Source of the DNA: Myxococcales bacterium
GTDB taxonomy: Bacteria; Myxococcota_A; Polyangia; Haliangiales; Haliangiaceae
Assembly (NCBI GenBank): GCA_016706545.1
Contig: JADJJK010000003.1
Coordinates: 186,001-250,000 of the forward strand
Reading direction: 5' to 3'
Length of the DNA: 64,000 nucleotides
The notes under the pieces were generated by a model that was not told the origin of the DNA, ran no database searches, and saw only the letters and a program-made list of their open reading frames with translations. Made by a program: the position numbers and the translations under genes. Shown here one piece after another: positions 37,861 through 46,825 of this stretch. Position 1 is the stretch's first letter; each line of letters begins with the position of its first letter.

Positions 37861-39243
37861 GTGAGCTTCTTTCGGCGGATCTTGTCCTCGGACTACCGGC
37901 GCGCCATCGCCGCCGAGGCTGCCGGCAATCTGGACGTCGCCGCCGAGCACTATGGGCTGGCGGGCGAACGTGAGGGGGCGGTGCGCATGCACCTCTTGCG
38001 CGCGGCGCGCGCTGGGTCGCGGGCGCTGGAGATCGCCGCGCTGCGCGACGCGCTGCACTGGGCGGGGCAGGACGAGGCGCTGCGACAGAAGCCCGCCGCG
38101 GCGCTCGGCGGCGCCTTGCTGGCCGTGCTGGAGGCCGAGGGCATCGGCACCCAGCGCGATCGCGAGCGGCTGCGGGAGGCCGCAGAGCTGCTCGTCCTCG
38201 GCGGAGAACACCAGCGCGCGGGTGACGCGCTCGCGAAGATCGGCGACCACCTGGCCGCGGCCAACGCGTTCTCCGCGGGTGGGCTGGTGGAGGCGATGGA
38301 GGAGGCGCTGGCCAAGGATGATGATGGCCAGCGCCGCGCGCGGCAGGAGCAGGAGGCGTTCGCCAGCTACCAGGCCAACCTGTCCGTCGGCCGGCGCGAC
38401 GAGGCGCGCGCGGATCTGCAGCGCTGCGTGGCCGGCTCTGCCAACGCGGAGTATCGCCGGCTGCTCGACACGCTGGAGTCCCGGCTCATCACCGCTGGCC
38501 GCGTGGAGCTGGTGATCCGCGGCCGGCCAGCGCTGGTGGTGTGCGCGGTCAAGCGCGTGGTGCTGGGGCGTGACGCGCTCTGCGATCTGGCGCTGCGCTC
38601 CGGCGGGGTGTCACGCCAGCACGCAGAGATCGAAGTGCAGGCAGATCCGCTGCGCTACGTGCTCCACGATCTGGGCTCTCGCAACGGCACCAAGGTGGCG
38701 GGCTTGCCGCTGGCCGGGAGCCTGCCTCTGGGCGCGCCGGGCACCTTCTCCCTGGGCGACGAGTGTACGCTCGAGCACGAGCTCATCTCGGCCGGGGCCA
38801 CGGTGATGGCCCCGCGCGCGCTGCCAGCGCCAAGGGGGGCAGGGGGCCCTGGGGTTCCGGATGGGGACGGTGGCGCGCTGGCGCTCGCCATGAGGAGTGA
38901 TGCGCCGCCGGTAGCTGCCCGCGCGGCGGTTGCCAGCACGGCGGAAGCGGCCGGCGCCGAGGAAGCGGCCGGCGCCGCCGCTTTGCCGAGGGTGCTGCGG
39001 CTGCGCGTGTCGGCCGGGCTCGATCGCGGCACCGTGCTGCTGGTCGCGCCAGAGCAGGTGGCCGTGGCGCTGGCCTGCGCCGAGCTCGGCGTCTCCATCA
39101 CGTTCCGCAACGGCCGGCCGTTTCTGGCCGGCGCGGGCGCGCGCGAGCTGCGGTTTTGCGGCGAGCCGCTGGGCGCGGTCGCCGTGCAGCTCATCCGCGG
39201 AGACAAGCTCGGTATCGACGGCGTCGACGTGGACATCGGCTGA
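37861..39243 (+). CDS. FHA-domain protein
   Basis: A 460-aa cytoplasmic protein. It starts with GTG 37861 (VSFFRRILSSDYRRAIAAEAAGNLDVAAEHYGLAGE) after a weak ribosome site. The N-terminal about 190 residues are helical, TPR-like (ALEIAALRDALHWAGQDEAL; QRAGDALAKIGDHLAAANAFSAGGL). A forkhead-associated domain spans about 215-305 with VVLGRDALCDLALRSGGVSRQHAEIEV and DLGSRNGTKVAGLPL, i.e. the conserved Gly-Arg, Ser-xx-His and Asn positions for phosphothreonine binding. An Ala/Pro linker separates a C-terminal beta domain. It probably binds targets of a Ser/Thr kinase such as those typical of this phylum; a kinase gene lies about 6 kb away. Confidence 0.9.
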   Translation: MSFFRRILSSDYRRAIAAEAAGNLDVAAEHYGLAGEREGAVRMHLLRAARAGSRALEIAALRDALHWAGQDEALRQKPAAALGGALLAVLEAEGIGTQRDRERLREAAELLVLGGEHQRAGDALAKIGDHLAAANAFSAGGLVEAMEEALAKDDDGQRRARQEQEAFASYQANLSVGRRDEARADLQRCVAGSANAEYRRLLDTLESRLITAGRVELVIRGRPALVVCAVKRVVLGRDALCDLALRSGGVSRQHAEIEVQADPLRYVLHDLGSRNGTKVAGLPLAGSLPLGAPGTFSLGDECTLEHELISAGATVMAPRALPAPRGAGGPGVPDGDGGALALAMRSDAPPVAARAAVASTAEAAGAEEAAGAAALPRVLRLRVSAGLDRGTVLLVAPEQVAVALACAELGVSITFRNGRPFLAGAGARELRFCGEPLGAVAVQLIRGDKLGIDGVDVDIG

Positions 39244-39348
39244 CGCGCGCCCTCGCCATCGGCTGGGCGGCGCAGCACGACGCACGGGTCGCCTTGCGTA
39301 ACCCTCGCAGGTTGGCAACTCGCGTCACCTGTGGCCGAGAGCGCCGCG

Positions 39349-41980
39349 ATGCCCGCCTTTTCCCCGCTCACTCGCCCTCCGGTGATCGCGCTGGCGTTCG
39401 CCGCGGGCATCGCGTGGCACGGGCCGCAGCCAGGGTCGCTGCTGCCGCCGCTCGTGGCCTTGGCCGCGCTGGCCGTGCTGGGGCTCCGGCGCGGGGCGCC
39501 AGCGTCGCGGCGGACCGCGGCGGGGCTGTCGGCGGTGATGGTGGTGGGCATCGCCACCGCGGCGCTGCGGAGCCCCCGGCCCTGGCCGCACGACAGCGAG
39601 CGCCCCGGGCGCGACGCGCGCGTCTATCAAGGGCTGGTCACCCGCCCGGCGTCGCCGCGCCCGAGCGGCTTCGAGCTGCGAGTGCTCGCCGACGAGCAGA
39701 CGGTTCGCGTGTACTCCTCGGTGGCGGCGCGACCCGGCGACGTGGTGCGGATCACCGGTCGCCTGCGGCCGCTGCGCGGCGCGCGCAACTTCGGCGGCCC
39801 TGACCGCGCGGCGCTGGCGCGCGCGGACGGGTTCGACGCCGACCTGTCGGCCGACAGCCTGGAGGTGGTGGGGCGTCGCGCGGGGCTCACGCTGAGCGTG
39901 TGGCGCGCGGTCGGCGCGCTGCGCGAGCGGTTTCGCGCGCGCATCATGCCCGTGGAGGCTGCGGGCTCCTCCTCGAGCGCCCTGGGGCCAGGAGGCGCGA
40001 GCCCTGCTTCGAGCGCGAGCCCCGCTGCGATCCCGAGCGTGAGCCCTGCTGCGATCCCGAGCGCGAGCCCTGCTTCGAGCGCGAGCCCTGCCTGCGAGCG
40101 CGAGCCCCGCCCCGAGCGCGAGCCCCGCTGGGCTCGCCGAGCCGCGCGCGGTGCTGCTGGGCGTCACCCTGGGGCTGCGCGCGGGCGTCAGCCGCGAGCT
40201 GGATGAGCGCTGGCGCGCGGTCGGCGTCTATCATGTGCTCAGCGTCAGCGGGCTGCACCTCGCGGTGGTCGCGCTCCTGGCCTTCACCGGCCTGCGTCGG
40301 CTCGCGGCGGCGCTGGGCACCCGCGTCGATCCAGCGCGCGTCGCGCTTGGCCCCGCGCTGCTCTTGGCCACCGGCTACACCATGCTCACCGGGGCCGAGG
40401 TCGCCACGTTGCGCGCGCTCGTGGTGGCGTCGCTGTGGATGATCGGCGTCGCGCTCGGGCGCCCGGTTCGGCTGCTCGACGCGCTGGGCCTGGCGGCGTT
40501 GCTGCTGCTGCTGTGGTCTCCTGCGCAGCTCTGGCAGCCCTCCTTTCAGCTCTCGTTCGCGGCAGGGCTGGCGCTGGCGCTGGCGCCCGGTGGCGAGCCC
40601 GCGCCGTCTCCCGCGCCGTCCCGGCTAGGGCGCGCACGTCAACGCGCGGTGCGCTGGGTGGCGCGGGGGATCCTCAGCTCGGCGGCCGTCGTCCTGGTGA
40701 CCGCGCCCATCACCGCGTATCACTTTCATCAGGTGCAGCCAGGCGGCGTGCTGGGCAACCTGGTGGTGACCCCGCTGCTGGAGCTGGCAGCCTTGCCGCT
40801 GGGGCTCTTGGGCCTTGGGCTAAGCGAGCTGTGGTCGCCCCTGGGAGCTGCGCTGCTCGACGCCGCCACCTCGATCATCGCGGTGGCGGACGCGATCGCC
40901 GCGCGCATGCAGCCGGTCTGCCCGGTGGGCCAGGTGGCGATCGCGGCGCCCGCGGTCGCGGTGGCGATCTGGCTCGTCGCCACCGGGCTGTGCGCGTGGC
41001 GCGGGCGGCGCGCGGTAAAGCTCGCGGGCTGGGCGGCCTTGTGTGCGCTGTGGTGGTGCGCGCCGCTTCCGCCTCCTGTGGGGGTGCGCGTGACCTTCTT
41101 TGATGTCGGGCAGGGCGACGCCGCGCTCATCGAGACGCCCTCCGAGCTGTGGCTCGTCGACGCGGGCGGCGCGCCGGGCGCCAGCAGCGCGGAGTTCGCC
41201 TCGGCCCCTGGCCGCGCGATCCTGCAGGTTCTGGAGCTGACGCGCCGACGTCGCATCGATCTGGCGATCGTCTCGCACCCCCATCCAGACCACTACCTGG
41301 GCCTGCTCGCGCTGCTCGGCGAGGTGCCGATCACGGAGCTGTGGCTGCCGGAGGGCTTCGTCGATGTGCCGGCCGCGCCTTGGCCCGCGGCGCTCTCGCC
41401 CTCCACGCCCGCGGCGCCCGGGGCGCCCGGGGCGCCCGTGATGCCCTCGTTCATGACGGTGGTGTCTGCGCTGGCGCGCGCGGGCACGGTGGTGCGCGCG
41501 CCGCCACCGCAGGGGCGCACCTCGCGGGAGCTGGCCAGCCTCGCGATGATCGCGCCGCGCTACCGGCCGCCGGGCGCGGTCGCCGAGAAGCTGGCCGCCG
41601 ACCCGGTGCGCTCGGTCAACGACAACTCGGCGGTGGTCACGCTCGAGTATGCGGGACGCAGGGTGCTGTTCCCCGGGGACGTGGAGCTGGAGGGCGAGGA
41701 GACCTTGCTCCGCGAGCTGCCAACCGGCGCGCTGCGCAGCGCGGTGGTCAAGGTGCCACATCACGGCAGCAGGACGTCGTCTGGGCGGGCGTTCGTGCGC
41801 GCGGTGGCGGCCGAGCTGGCGGTGATCTCGTGCGGCGCCGGGAACCGCTTTGGCTTCCCGGTGCCAGAGGTGGTGGCGCGCTGGCAGGCGCACGGGGCGC
41901 AGGTCGTGCGCACGGACCAAGGTGGGGCTGTGCGCGTCGAGATCTCACCTGGCGGCCGGCTGGAAGTTCAACGTCCATGA
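39349..41980 (+). pseudogene. comEC: DNA-uptake channel ComEC/Rec2, frameshifted in a linker
   Basis: Two reading frames together form ComEC. The first (ATG 39349, GTG 39331 possible) holds the N-terminal membrane segments and DUF4131/OB-like part (TAAGLSAVMVVGIATAAL, RVYSSVAARPGDVVRITGRLRPL, RNFGGPD). The second (from GTG 40151, ending 41980) holds the competence channel (VGVYHVLSVSGLHLAVVALL, about eight spans) and the MBL domain with FFDVGQGDAALIE, SHPHPDHYLG and VKVPHHGSRTSS. The frames meet in a Ser/Pro/Ala repeat linker (about 39980-40130); removing one base near 40091 joins them as SASPA-ASASPAPSASPAGLAEP. ComEC transports single-stranded DNA during transformation. Whether the gene is truly broken is uncertain. 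Confidence 0.85.
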
Positions 41981-42037
41981 CCCGCGCCGCGCGCATTCTC
42001 CCCCAGACCCATGCAGGCGTGCCGGATTTGAGGTGTA

Positions 42038-43837
42038 ATGGTGGACGTGTCAATCAGCTCGGTCTCAGGGCGCGAAGCGTTTGAACGCGCCGTCGTGCGC
42101 GGCAACGAGCTTCTGCGCGAGGGTGATCTCGCCGAAGCGCAGAAGGCGTTTCTCACCGCTCTGCAACATGATCCAGACAACGTGCGCGCGCTCGCGCTGC
42201 TTGGTCTGACGTACTTCCGCGCCAACCAGTACCAGGACGCGCTGCCGGTCTATGAAGACCTGTGCGCCCGGCTGCCCAACGACGCGGCTCACCACCTGAA
42301 CCTGGGGCTAGTTCGCCTCAAGCTCGGAGAGACCGCCGCCGCGATCGACGCGCTGGAGGACAGCCGTCGCCTCGATCCCAGCCAGGGACGCGCGGTGAAC
42401 TACCTGGGCCTCGCGTACGCGCGGGCCGGTCGGTACGCGGATGCCTACGAGGCGTTCGTGATCGCAGGCCAGGCCGAGCTGGCCAGCGAGATCGAGCCCA
42501 ACCTGCGCGAGGACGAGCTCGCAGAGGTGCTGCGGCGGCTGGGCGGTCAGAGCACGGCGGTCGCGCCGCCGTCTGCCGGAAACCCCATGCGCGCGGGCTC
42601 CGGCGTGAGCCCGGTGCCGGCGCCGCCGCGGGCGGGCTCCGGCGTGAGCCCGGTGCCGGCGCCGCCGCGGGCGGGCTCTGGCGTGAGCCCGGTGCCGGCG
42701 CCGCCGCGGGCGGGCTCCGGCGTGAGCCCGGTGCCGGCGCCGCCGCGGGCCGCGCCGCGGCCAACGCCAAGCCCAACTCCAAGCCTTCCGGTTCGCGCCA
42801 CCCGGCGCAGCATCCCGATGATCGCGCCAGCGGCGCCGGCTGCGAAGTTTGGCCCAGGTGCGGCCCCGGAGGAGTCCTCTGCATCGTCCGCCGGCGGCGC
42901 TGGCGGTGCCGGAGGCGCTGGCGCTGGCGGCGGCGCCGCGCTCGCGCTGGGCCCCGCCGGCTCGGGGGCAGCCAGCGGCCCCACCCCGCGCCACGCGGGC
43001 CGCGCGGGCGCCATCACGCGCGCGGTGGCGGTGGCCAGCGCGGCCAGCTCTGGCCGCGACGCGGCGACGCGCGTCAGCACCGGCAACCAGCCGCCGATGG
43101 CGCTCTCCGAGCTGGCGATGAACTCGCTGGTCCGCCCCGACGATGGCGATCATCCCTTCGAGGTCTCGGCGAGCGGCGCGCTGCTGGTGCGCGTGACCGA
43201 GCGCGTCTTCTGCCGGCTGGCGGGCGTGTACGCGACCGGCGGCCAGCTCGACTTCGAGGCGGCGCATCGCCGCTCGCGCGGCGCCAGCACCGAGGAGCGC
43301 TTCGACCACGGCGGCGATCCCATGTCCATCGTCACCGGCCAGGGCTACCTGGTCGCGTTCCCCGAGCGCGGGCGCTTCACCGCGGTCTACCTCGACGACG
43401 ACATCCTCTATCTGCGGGAAGAGACGGTGGTGGCGTTCTTGCCCACGCTGCGCTGGGAGAACGGCAACATCCCCGGGCTGCGCGGCAAGCTGCCGGTGGT
43501 GCAGTTCCGCGGCGACGGCGCGGTGGCGTTTCGCACCACCAAGGTGGTGACCCCCATCAAGCTGCCAGCCGGCGGCACCATGTTCGTCGAGACCGGCGCG
43601 CTGGTCGGCTGGATCGGTCGCGTGATCCCGCGCGCGGTGATGCCGCCCGCGGGCGGCCCCATGGCCGAGGTCTGCGTGGAGTGTACTGGTGAGGGCGTGG
43701 TGCTCGTGGAGTCGAGCCCGGCGCCGGTGGTCTCGGCGATGACCCTCTCCTCCGAGCCCACGACGGACCGGGCGGTCCGTGAGGCTGCGCCCGCGCGAGG
43801 CGCAGCGGCGCTGGCTGTGCGCGGCGAACCTGGGTGA
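42038..43837 (+). CDS. TPR-AIM24 fusion protein
   Basis: A 599-aa protein. Residues 10-150 contain three to four TPR units (ALLGLTYFRANQYQDALPVYEDL; LNLGLVRLKLGETAAAIDALEDSRRL; NYLGLAYARAGRYADAYEAFVIAG). A long disordered linker follows, including four exact 13-residue RAGSGVSPVPAPP units and a Gly/Ala tract. The C-terminal domain (about 365-565) is AIM24-like: HPFEVSASGALLVRVTERVF, GGQLDFEAAHRRSRG, GQGYLVAFPERGRFTAVYLDDD, PVVQFRGDGAVAFRT and VETGALVGWIGRVIP. AIM24 domains often bind or shape multiprotein assemblies; the TPR part probably recruits partners. Start ATG 42038 follows GAGGTG. A 7-nt gap separates it from the pabB-type gene, suggesting an operon. Confidence 0.88.
   Translation: MVDVSISSVSGREAFERAVVRGNELLREGDLAEAQKAFLTALQHDPDNVRALALLGLTYFRANQYQDALPVYEDLCARLPNDAAHHLNLGLVRLKLGETAAAIDALEDSRRLDPSQGRAVNYLGLAYARAGRYADAYEAFVIAGQAELASEIEPNLREDELAEVLRRLGGQSTAVAPPSAGNPMRAGSGVSPVPAPPRAGSGVSPVPAPPRAGSGVSPVPAPPRAGSGVSPVPAPPRAAPRPTPSPTPSLPVRATRRSIPMIAPAAPAAKFGPGAAPEESSASSAGGAGGAGGAGAGGGAALALGPAGSGAASGPTPRHAGRAGAITRAVAVASAASSGRDAATRVSTGNQPPMALSELAMNSLVRPDDGDHPFEVSASGALLVRVTERVFCRLAGVYATGGQLDFEAAHRRSRGASTEERFDHGGDPMSIVTGQGYLVAFPERGRFTAVYLDDDILYLREETVVAFLPTLRWENGNIPGLRGKLPVVQFRGDGAVAFRTTKVVTPIKLPAGGTMFVETGALVGWIGRVIPRAVMPPAGGPMAEVCVECTGEGVVLVESSPAPVVSAMTLSSEPTTDRAVREAAPARGAAALAVRGEPG
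42593..42748 (+). repeat. Four 39-bp tandem repeats inside the TPR-AIM24 gene
   Basis: A 39-bp unit beginning GCGGGCTCCGGCGTGAGCC repeats four times with one or two substitutions (starts at 42593, 42632, 42671, 42710). It encodes the 13-residue linker repeat, so copy-number change keeps the frame. Confidence 0.9.
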
Positions 43838-43844
43838 GCTCGAG

Positions 43845-45215
43845 GTGACCGCAAGGGCGCTGCCCACCGATCCGGTGGCCGCGTGTGCTCGCCTGCACGG
43901 CCGGCGCGGGCGCGTGCTCCTGCACTCCGCGCGCGATGACGACGCCCTCGGGGCGTGGAGCTTCGTCGCCGCCGAGCCGCACGACACCCTGATCGTGCGC
44001 GGGCGTTCGATCGTCCGGCTCGACGCCGCGGGGCGGCCGCGCCAGCGGACCAGCGGAGATCCCATCGCCGCCATCTCGCGCTTCCTCGACGAGCACGGCG
44101 CCAGCTTGCAGGCGGCGGCCCCGGGGGCGCCTGCGCCGCGGGTCCTTGGCTACCTCGGCTACGATCTGGGCCGCAGCATCGAGCGCCTGGGCGCCGGCCC
44201 GGCGCTGGGCGACGACTGCCCCGACGCCTGGCTTGGCGCCTACGGCGCGGTGGCGCGGTGGGGCGCCGACGGCCCCACGCTGTGCGGGGAGCCGACCGCC
44301 TGTCAGCGCCTGGGCGAGCTGCTGCAGGGCATCGAGCGGCCCTCGCTCCCGCCGAGCCTTGGCCCGCTCACCGCCGACGACAGCGCCGATCATCACCTGG
44401 CCCGCGTCGAGCGCATCCTCGAGTACCTGGGCGCCGGCGATGTGTATCAGGTCAACCTCGCCCGTCGCCACGTGGCGCGCGTGCGCATGCCCGGCGACGC
44501 GCTGGCGCTGTACCGCGCGCTGGCGCAGACCTCGCCGGCGCCGTACGGCGGGCTGCTGGAGGCCGACGGCGTCAGCCTGATCTCCAGCTCGCCGGAGCGC
44601 TTTCTGCATATCGACGGCGAGCACGTCGAGACCCGCCCCATCAAGGGCACCCGTCCGCGCGTCGACGACGAGGTCCAGAACGGCCGCGCCGCCGCCGAGC
44701 TCGTCGCGTCGGTCAAGGACACCGCCGAGCACCTGATGATCGTCGACCTCGAGCGCAGCGACCTCGGTCGCATCGCGCAGCTCGGCTCCGTCACCGTCGA
44801 AGAGCTGGGCTACGTGGTGGGCTTCTCCACCGTCTTGCACCGCGTCTCGCGGGTGCGCGCGCGCCTGGCGCCGGGCACCGACCACTCCGCGCTTTTGCGC
44901 GCCACCTTCCCGGGCGGCTCGATCACCGGCGCGCCCAAGGTGCGCGCCATGCAGATCATCGACGAGCTGGAGCCGGCGCGGCGTGGCCCGTACTGCGGCG
45001 CCCTGGGCTACTTTGGCCCGGGCCAGCTCGATCTGGCCATCGCCATCCGCACCGGCGTGCTCACCGCCAGCGAGCTGCGCGTCCACGTCGGTGGCGGCAT
45101 CGTCGCGGACTCCGATCCGCGCGCCGAGCTGGCCGAGACCGAGGACAAGCTGGCGGGCTGGCGCCGGGCGCTGGCGAGCCTGGCGGCGGAGCGGCCGTCG
45201 TCGTCGCGCCCGTGA
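43845..45215 (+). CDS. pabB: Aminodeoxychorismate synthase component I (PabB type)
   Basis: A 456-aa chorismate-binding enzyme. The chorismate domain carries ILEYLGAGDVYQVNLARR, SPERFLHIDGEHVETRPIKGTRPR, DTAEHLMIVDLERSDLGRI, VHRVSRVRARL-like strands, FPGGSITGAPKVRAMQIIDELEP and GALGYFGPGQLDLAIAIRT, VHVGGGIVADSDP. The PIKGT motif, with the active-site Lys, distinguishes PabB from anthranilate synthase (PIAGT). It makes 4-amino-4-deoxychorismate for folate. GTG 43845, 8 nt after the stop of the AIM24 gene, fits the family N-terminus; the frame also opens at 43779. A PabA amidotransferase is not in the window. Confidence 0.92.
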   Translation: MTARALPTDPVAACARLHGRRGRVLLHSARDDDALGAWSFVAAEPHDTLIVRGRSIVRLDAAGRPRQRTSGDPIAAISRFLDEHGASLQAAAPGAPAPRVLGYLGYDLGRSIERLGAGPALGDDCPDAWLGAYGAVARWGADGPTLCGEPTACQRLGELLQGIERPSLPPSLGPLTADDSADHHLARVERILEYLGAGDVYQVNLARRHVARVRMPGDALALYRALAQTSPAPYGGLLEADGVSLISSSPERFLHIDGEHVETRPIKGTRPRVDDEVQNGRAAAELVASVKDTAEHLMIVDLERSDLGRIAQLGSVTVEELGYVVGFSTVLHRVSRVRARLAPGTDHSALLRATFPGGSITGAPKVRAMQIIDELEPARRGPYCGALGYFGPGQLDLAIAIRTGVLTASELRVHVGGGIVADSDPRAELAETEDKLAGWRRALASLAAERPSSSRP

Positions 45216-45233
45216 GCTGACCGCCGGGCGCGC

Positions 45234-46676
45234 TCAGCCAGCGGCGCGCGCGGTCTGCGCGACGATGCGCTCGCGCAGCCGCTGGGCGGTGGCGAGCGCG
45301 TCGGCGGTGGTGGGGCGCTGCGCTGGATCCGGATCGCCCAGCGCCAGGAGGTGCGACTGTAGATCGGCGGCCACCGCCGGCGCCGCCGCCGTGACCTCCG
45401 GCGGCAGGCGGAGGTCGTCGCGCGCGCGCTTGCCCGAGAGGATCTGCTCGCGCGGCCACGGCGTGCGCGCGGTGACCATCTCGAAGAACACCACCGCGGC
45501 GGCGAACAGATCCGACGCCGGCACCGCCTCGCCGCGGCGCTGCTCTGGCGCCATGTACGCCAGGGTCCCGGCGGCGTCGGCCTTCTTGCCGGCGCCGGGC
45601 TCGGCGTTGGGCAGGTGGGCGATGCCAAAGTCGCCGAGCATGACCTCCACGCCGGGCAGGTCCGGATCTCGACGGAACATCAGGTTCCCGGGCTTGAGAT
45701 CGCGATGGATGATGCCGCGCCGGTGCGCCGCCGACAGCGCGGACAGGACCTGCACATGGCGCTCGATGGAGCGGCGCAGCGGCCGTGGTCCGCGCTCGCG
45801 CAGCAGCTCGCGCAGCGTGCCGCCGCCGGCCAGCTCCATCACGATGCGGCGCGAGGTCTCATCCAGGTCCAGCACAGCGACGATGTTGGGGTGGCGCAGC
45901 GAGGCCATGACGCGGGCCTCGTGGAAGAACTGCGCCAGCGCGCCGGAGCTCTCGGTGCTGGCCAGGTGAGGGTGCAGGAGCTTGACCGCCACGTCGCGCT
46001 CCAGCTCGGCGTCGCGGGTCAGGTACACCACCCCGGTGGCGCCGCGCCCGAGCTCGCGCACCAGGCGGTAGCGCGCGCCAGCTTGCACCCCGACCACCTG
46101 CACGCCGGCGATGGTCTCGGCGGTCGACGGCGCGGAGCGGCCCAGGCTCTGGCGCAGGCGCTCGGCGCGGACGCGCACGTTGGGGTAGGCCAGGTCGCGG
46201 CCCAGCACGGCCTCGTAGTGACGCAGCGCGGACACCTCGTCGCCGAGCTTGCGGAAGTGCTCGGCCAGCAGGTAGTGCGCGCGCACCGCGTGGGCCTGGT
46301 GACCGGCGAGCACCTCCAGGTGGACGAGCGCTTGCTCCAGCTCGCGGCGTTGATCGTAGCGCTCCACCACCGCGGCGCGCAGCGCCAGCACGGTCGGCTC
46401 GGGCAGGCCGGGCACGGCGATGAGCTTCTCGGTCCACTCGATGGCCAGCCGCTCGTGGCCGCCGCGCCACAGCTCCTCGAGGCGGCTCATCACCGGCGCG
46501 CCCGCCGCCTCGTCGCGCCGCTGTCCTTGGGCGAGCGCGTCCACCAGCTCGGACAGAAAGGCCACCGCGGGCAGCTCGGGCGGCTCGGAGGGCGCCTCGC
46601 GCGGCGGCGCTGGCGCCTCGCGCCGCGGCGTCGCCCGACGCCACATCCGCTGCCACCAGGAGCGCGAGTCCTTCAT
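45234..46676 (-). CDS. Ser/Thr protein kinase with N-terminal helical region
   Basis: A 480-aa cytoplasmic kinase. After a basic N-terminus and a TPR-like helical region (about 60-170; ELEQALVHLEVLAGHQAHAVRAHYLLAEHF) comes a Hanks-type catalytic domain (about 200-460). Motifs: Gly loop LGRGATGVVYL, Lys in VAVKLL, catalytic loop HRDLKPGN, DFG in LGDFGIAHL, activation-loop end AGTLAYMAPEQ. No transmembrane segment is visible, unlike most myxobacterial PknB homologues. It is downstream of the DUF4157/ATPase module on the same strand, 132 nt after the DUF4157 stop, suggesting a functional link that is not proven. Confidence 0.93.
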   Translation of the reverse strand: MKDSRSWWQRMWRRATPRREAPAPPREAPSEPPELPAVAFLSELVDALAQGQRRDEAAGAPVMSRLEELWRGGHERLAIEWTEKLIAVPGLPEPTVLALRAAVVERYDQRRELEQALVHLEVLAGHQAHAVRAHYLLAEHFRKLGDEVSALRHYEAVLGRDLAYPNVRVRAERLRQSLGRSAPSTAETIAGVQVVGVQAGARYRLVRELGRGATGVVYLTRDAELERDVAVKLLHPHLASTESSGALAQFFHEARVMASLRHPNIVAVLDLDETSRRIVMELAGGGTLRELLRERGPRPLRRSIERHVQVLSALSAAHRRGIIHRDLKPGNLMFRRDPDLPGVEVMLGDFGIAHLPNAEPGAGKKADAAGTLAYMAPEQRRGEAVPASDLFAAAVVFFEMVTARTPWPREQILSGKRARDDLRLPPEVTAAAPAVAADLQSHLLALGDPDPAQRPTTADALATAQRLRERIVAQTARAAG

Positions 46677-46742
46677 GCTCCGGTTGTACCCGATGCGGGC
46701 GACGCGAGCGACTCCGGCGGACGCTGCCGGCGCCGGCTTGGC

Positions 46743-46825
46743 TCAGCGCACCTGGCTGCTGCCGGCGCCGGTGGCCTCAGCGCACCTGGCTGCCGCCGCC
46801 GCCGCGCTTCAGCGCACCTGGCTGC
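46743..46825 (-). repeat. Triplicated 3' end of the DUF4157 gene
   Basis: The word TCAGCGCACCTGGCTGC (reverse complement of GSQVR-stop) occurs at 46743, 46777 and 46809, each in a similar GCCGCCG context. The last is the actual stop-containing end of the coding frame; the other two are degenerate copies downstream, spaced 34 and 32 bp. Confidence 0.75.

Noticed and set aside
42593..42748. CRISPR-like array
   Set aside because: The 39-bp units are contiguous and without spacers; they encode an in-frame protein repeat.
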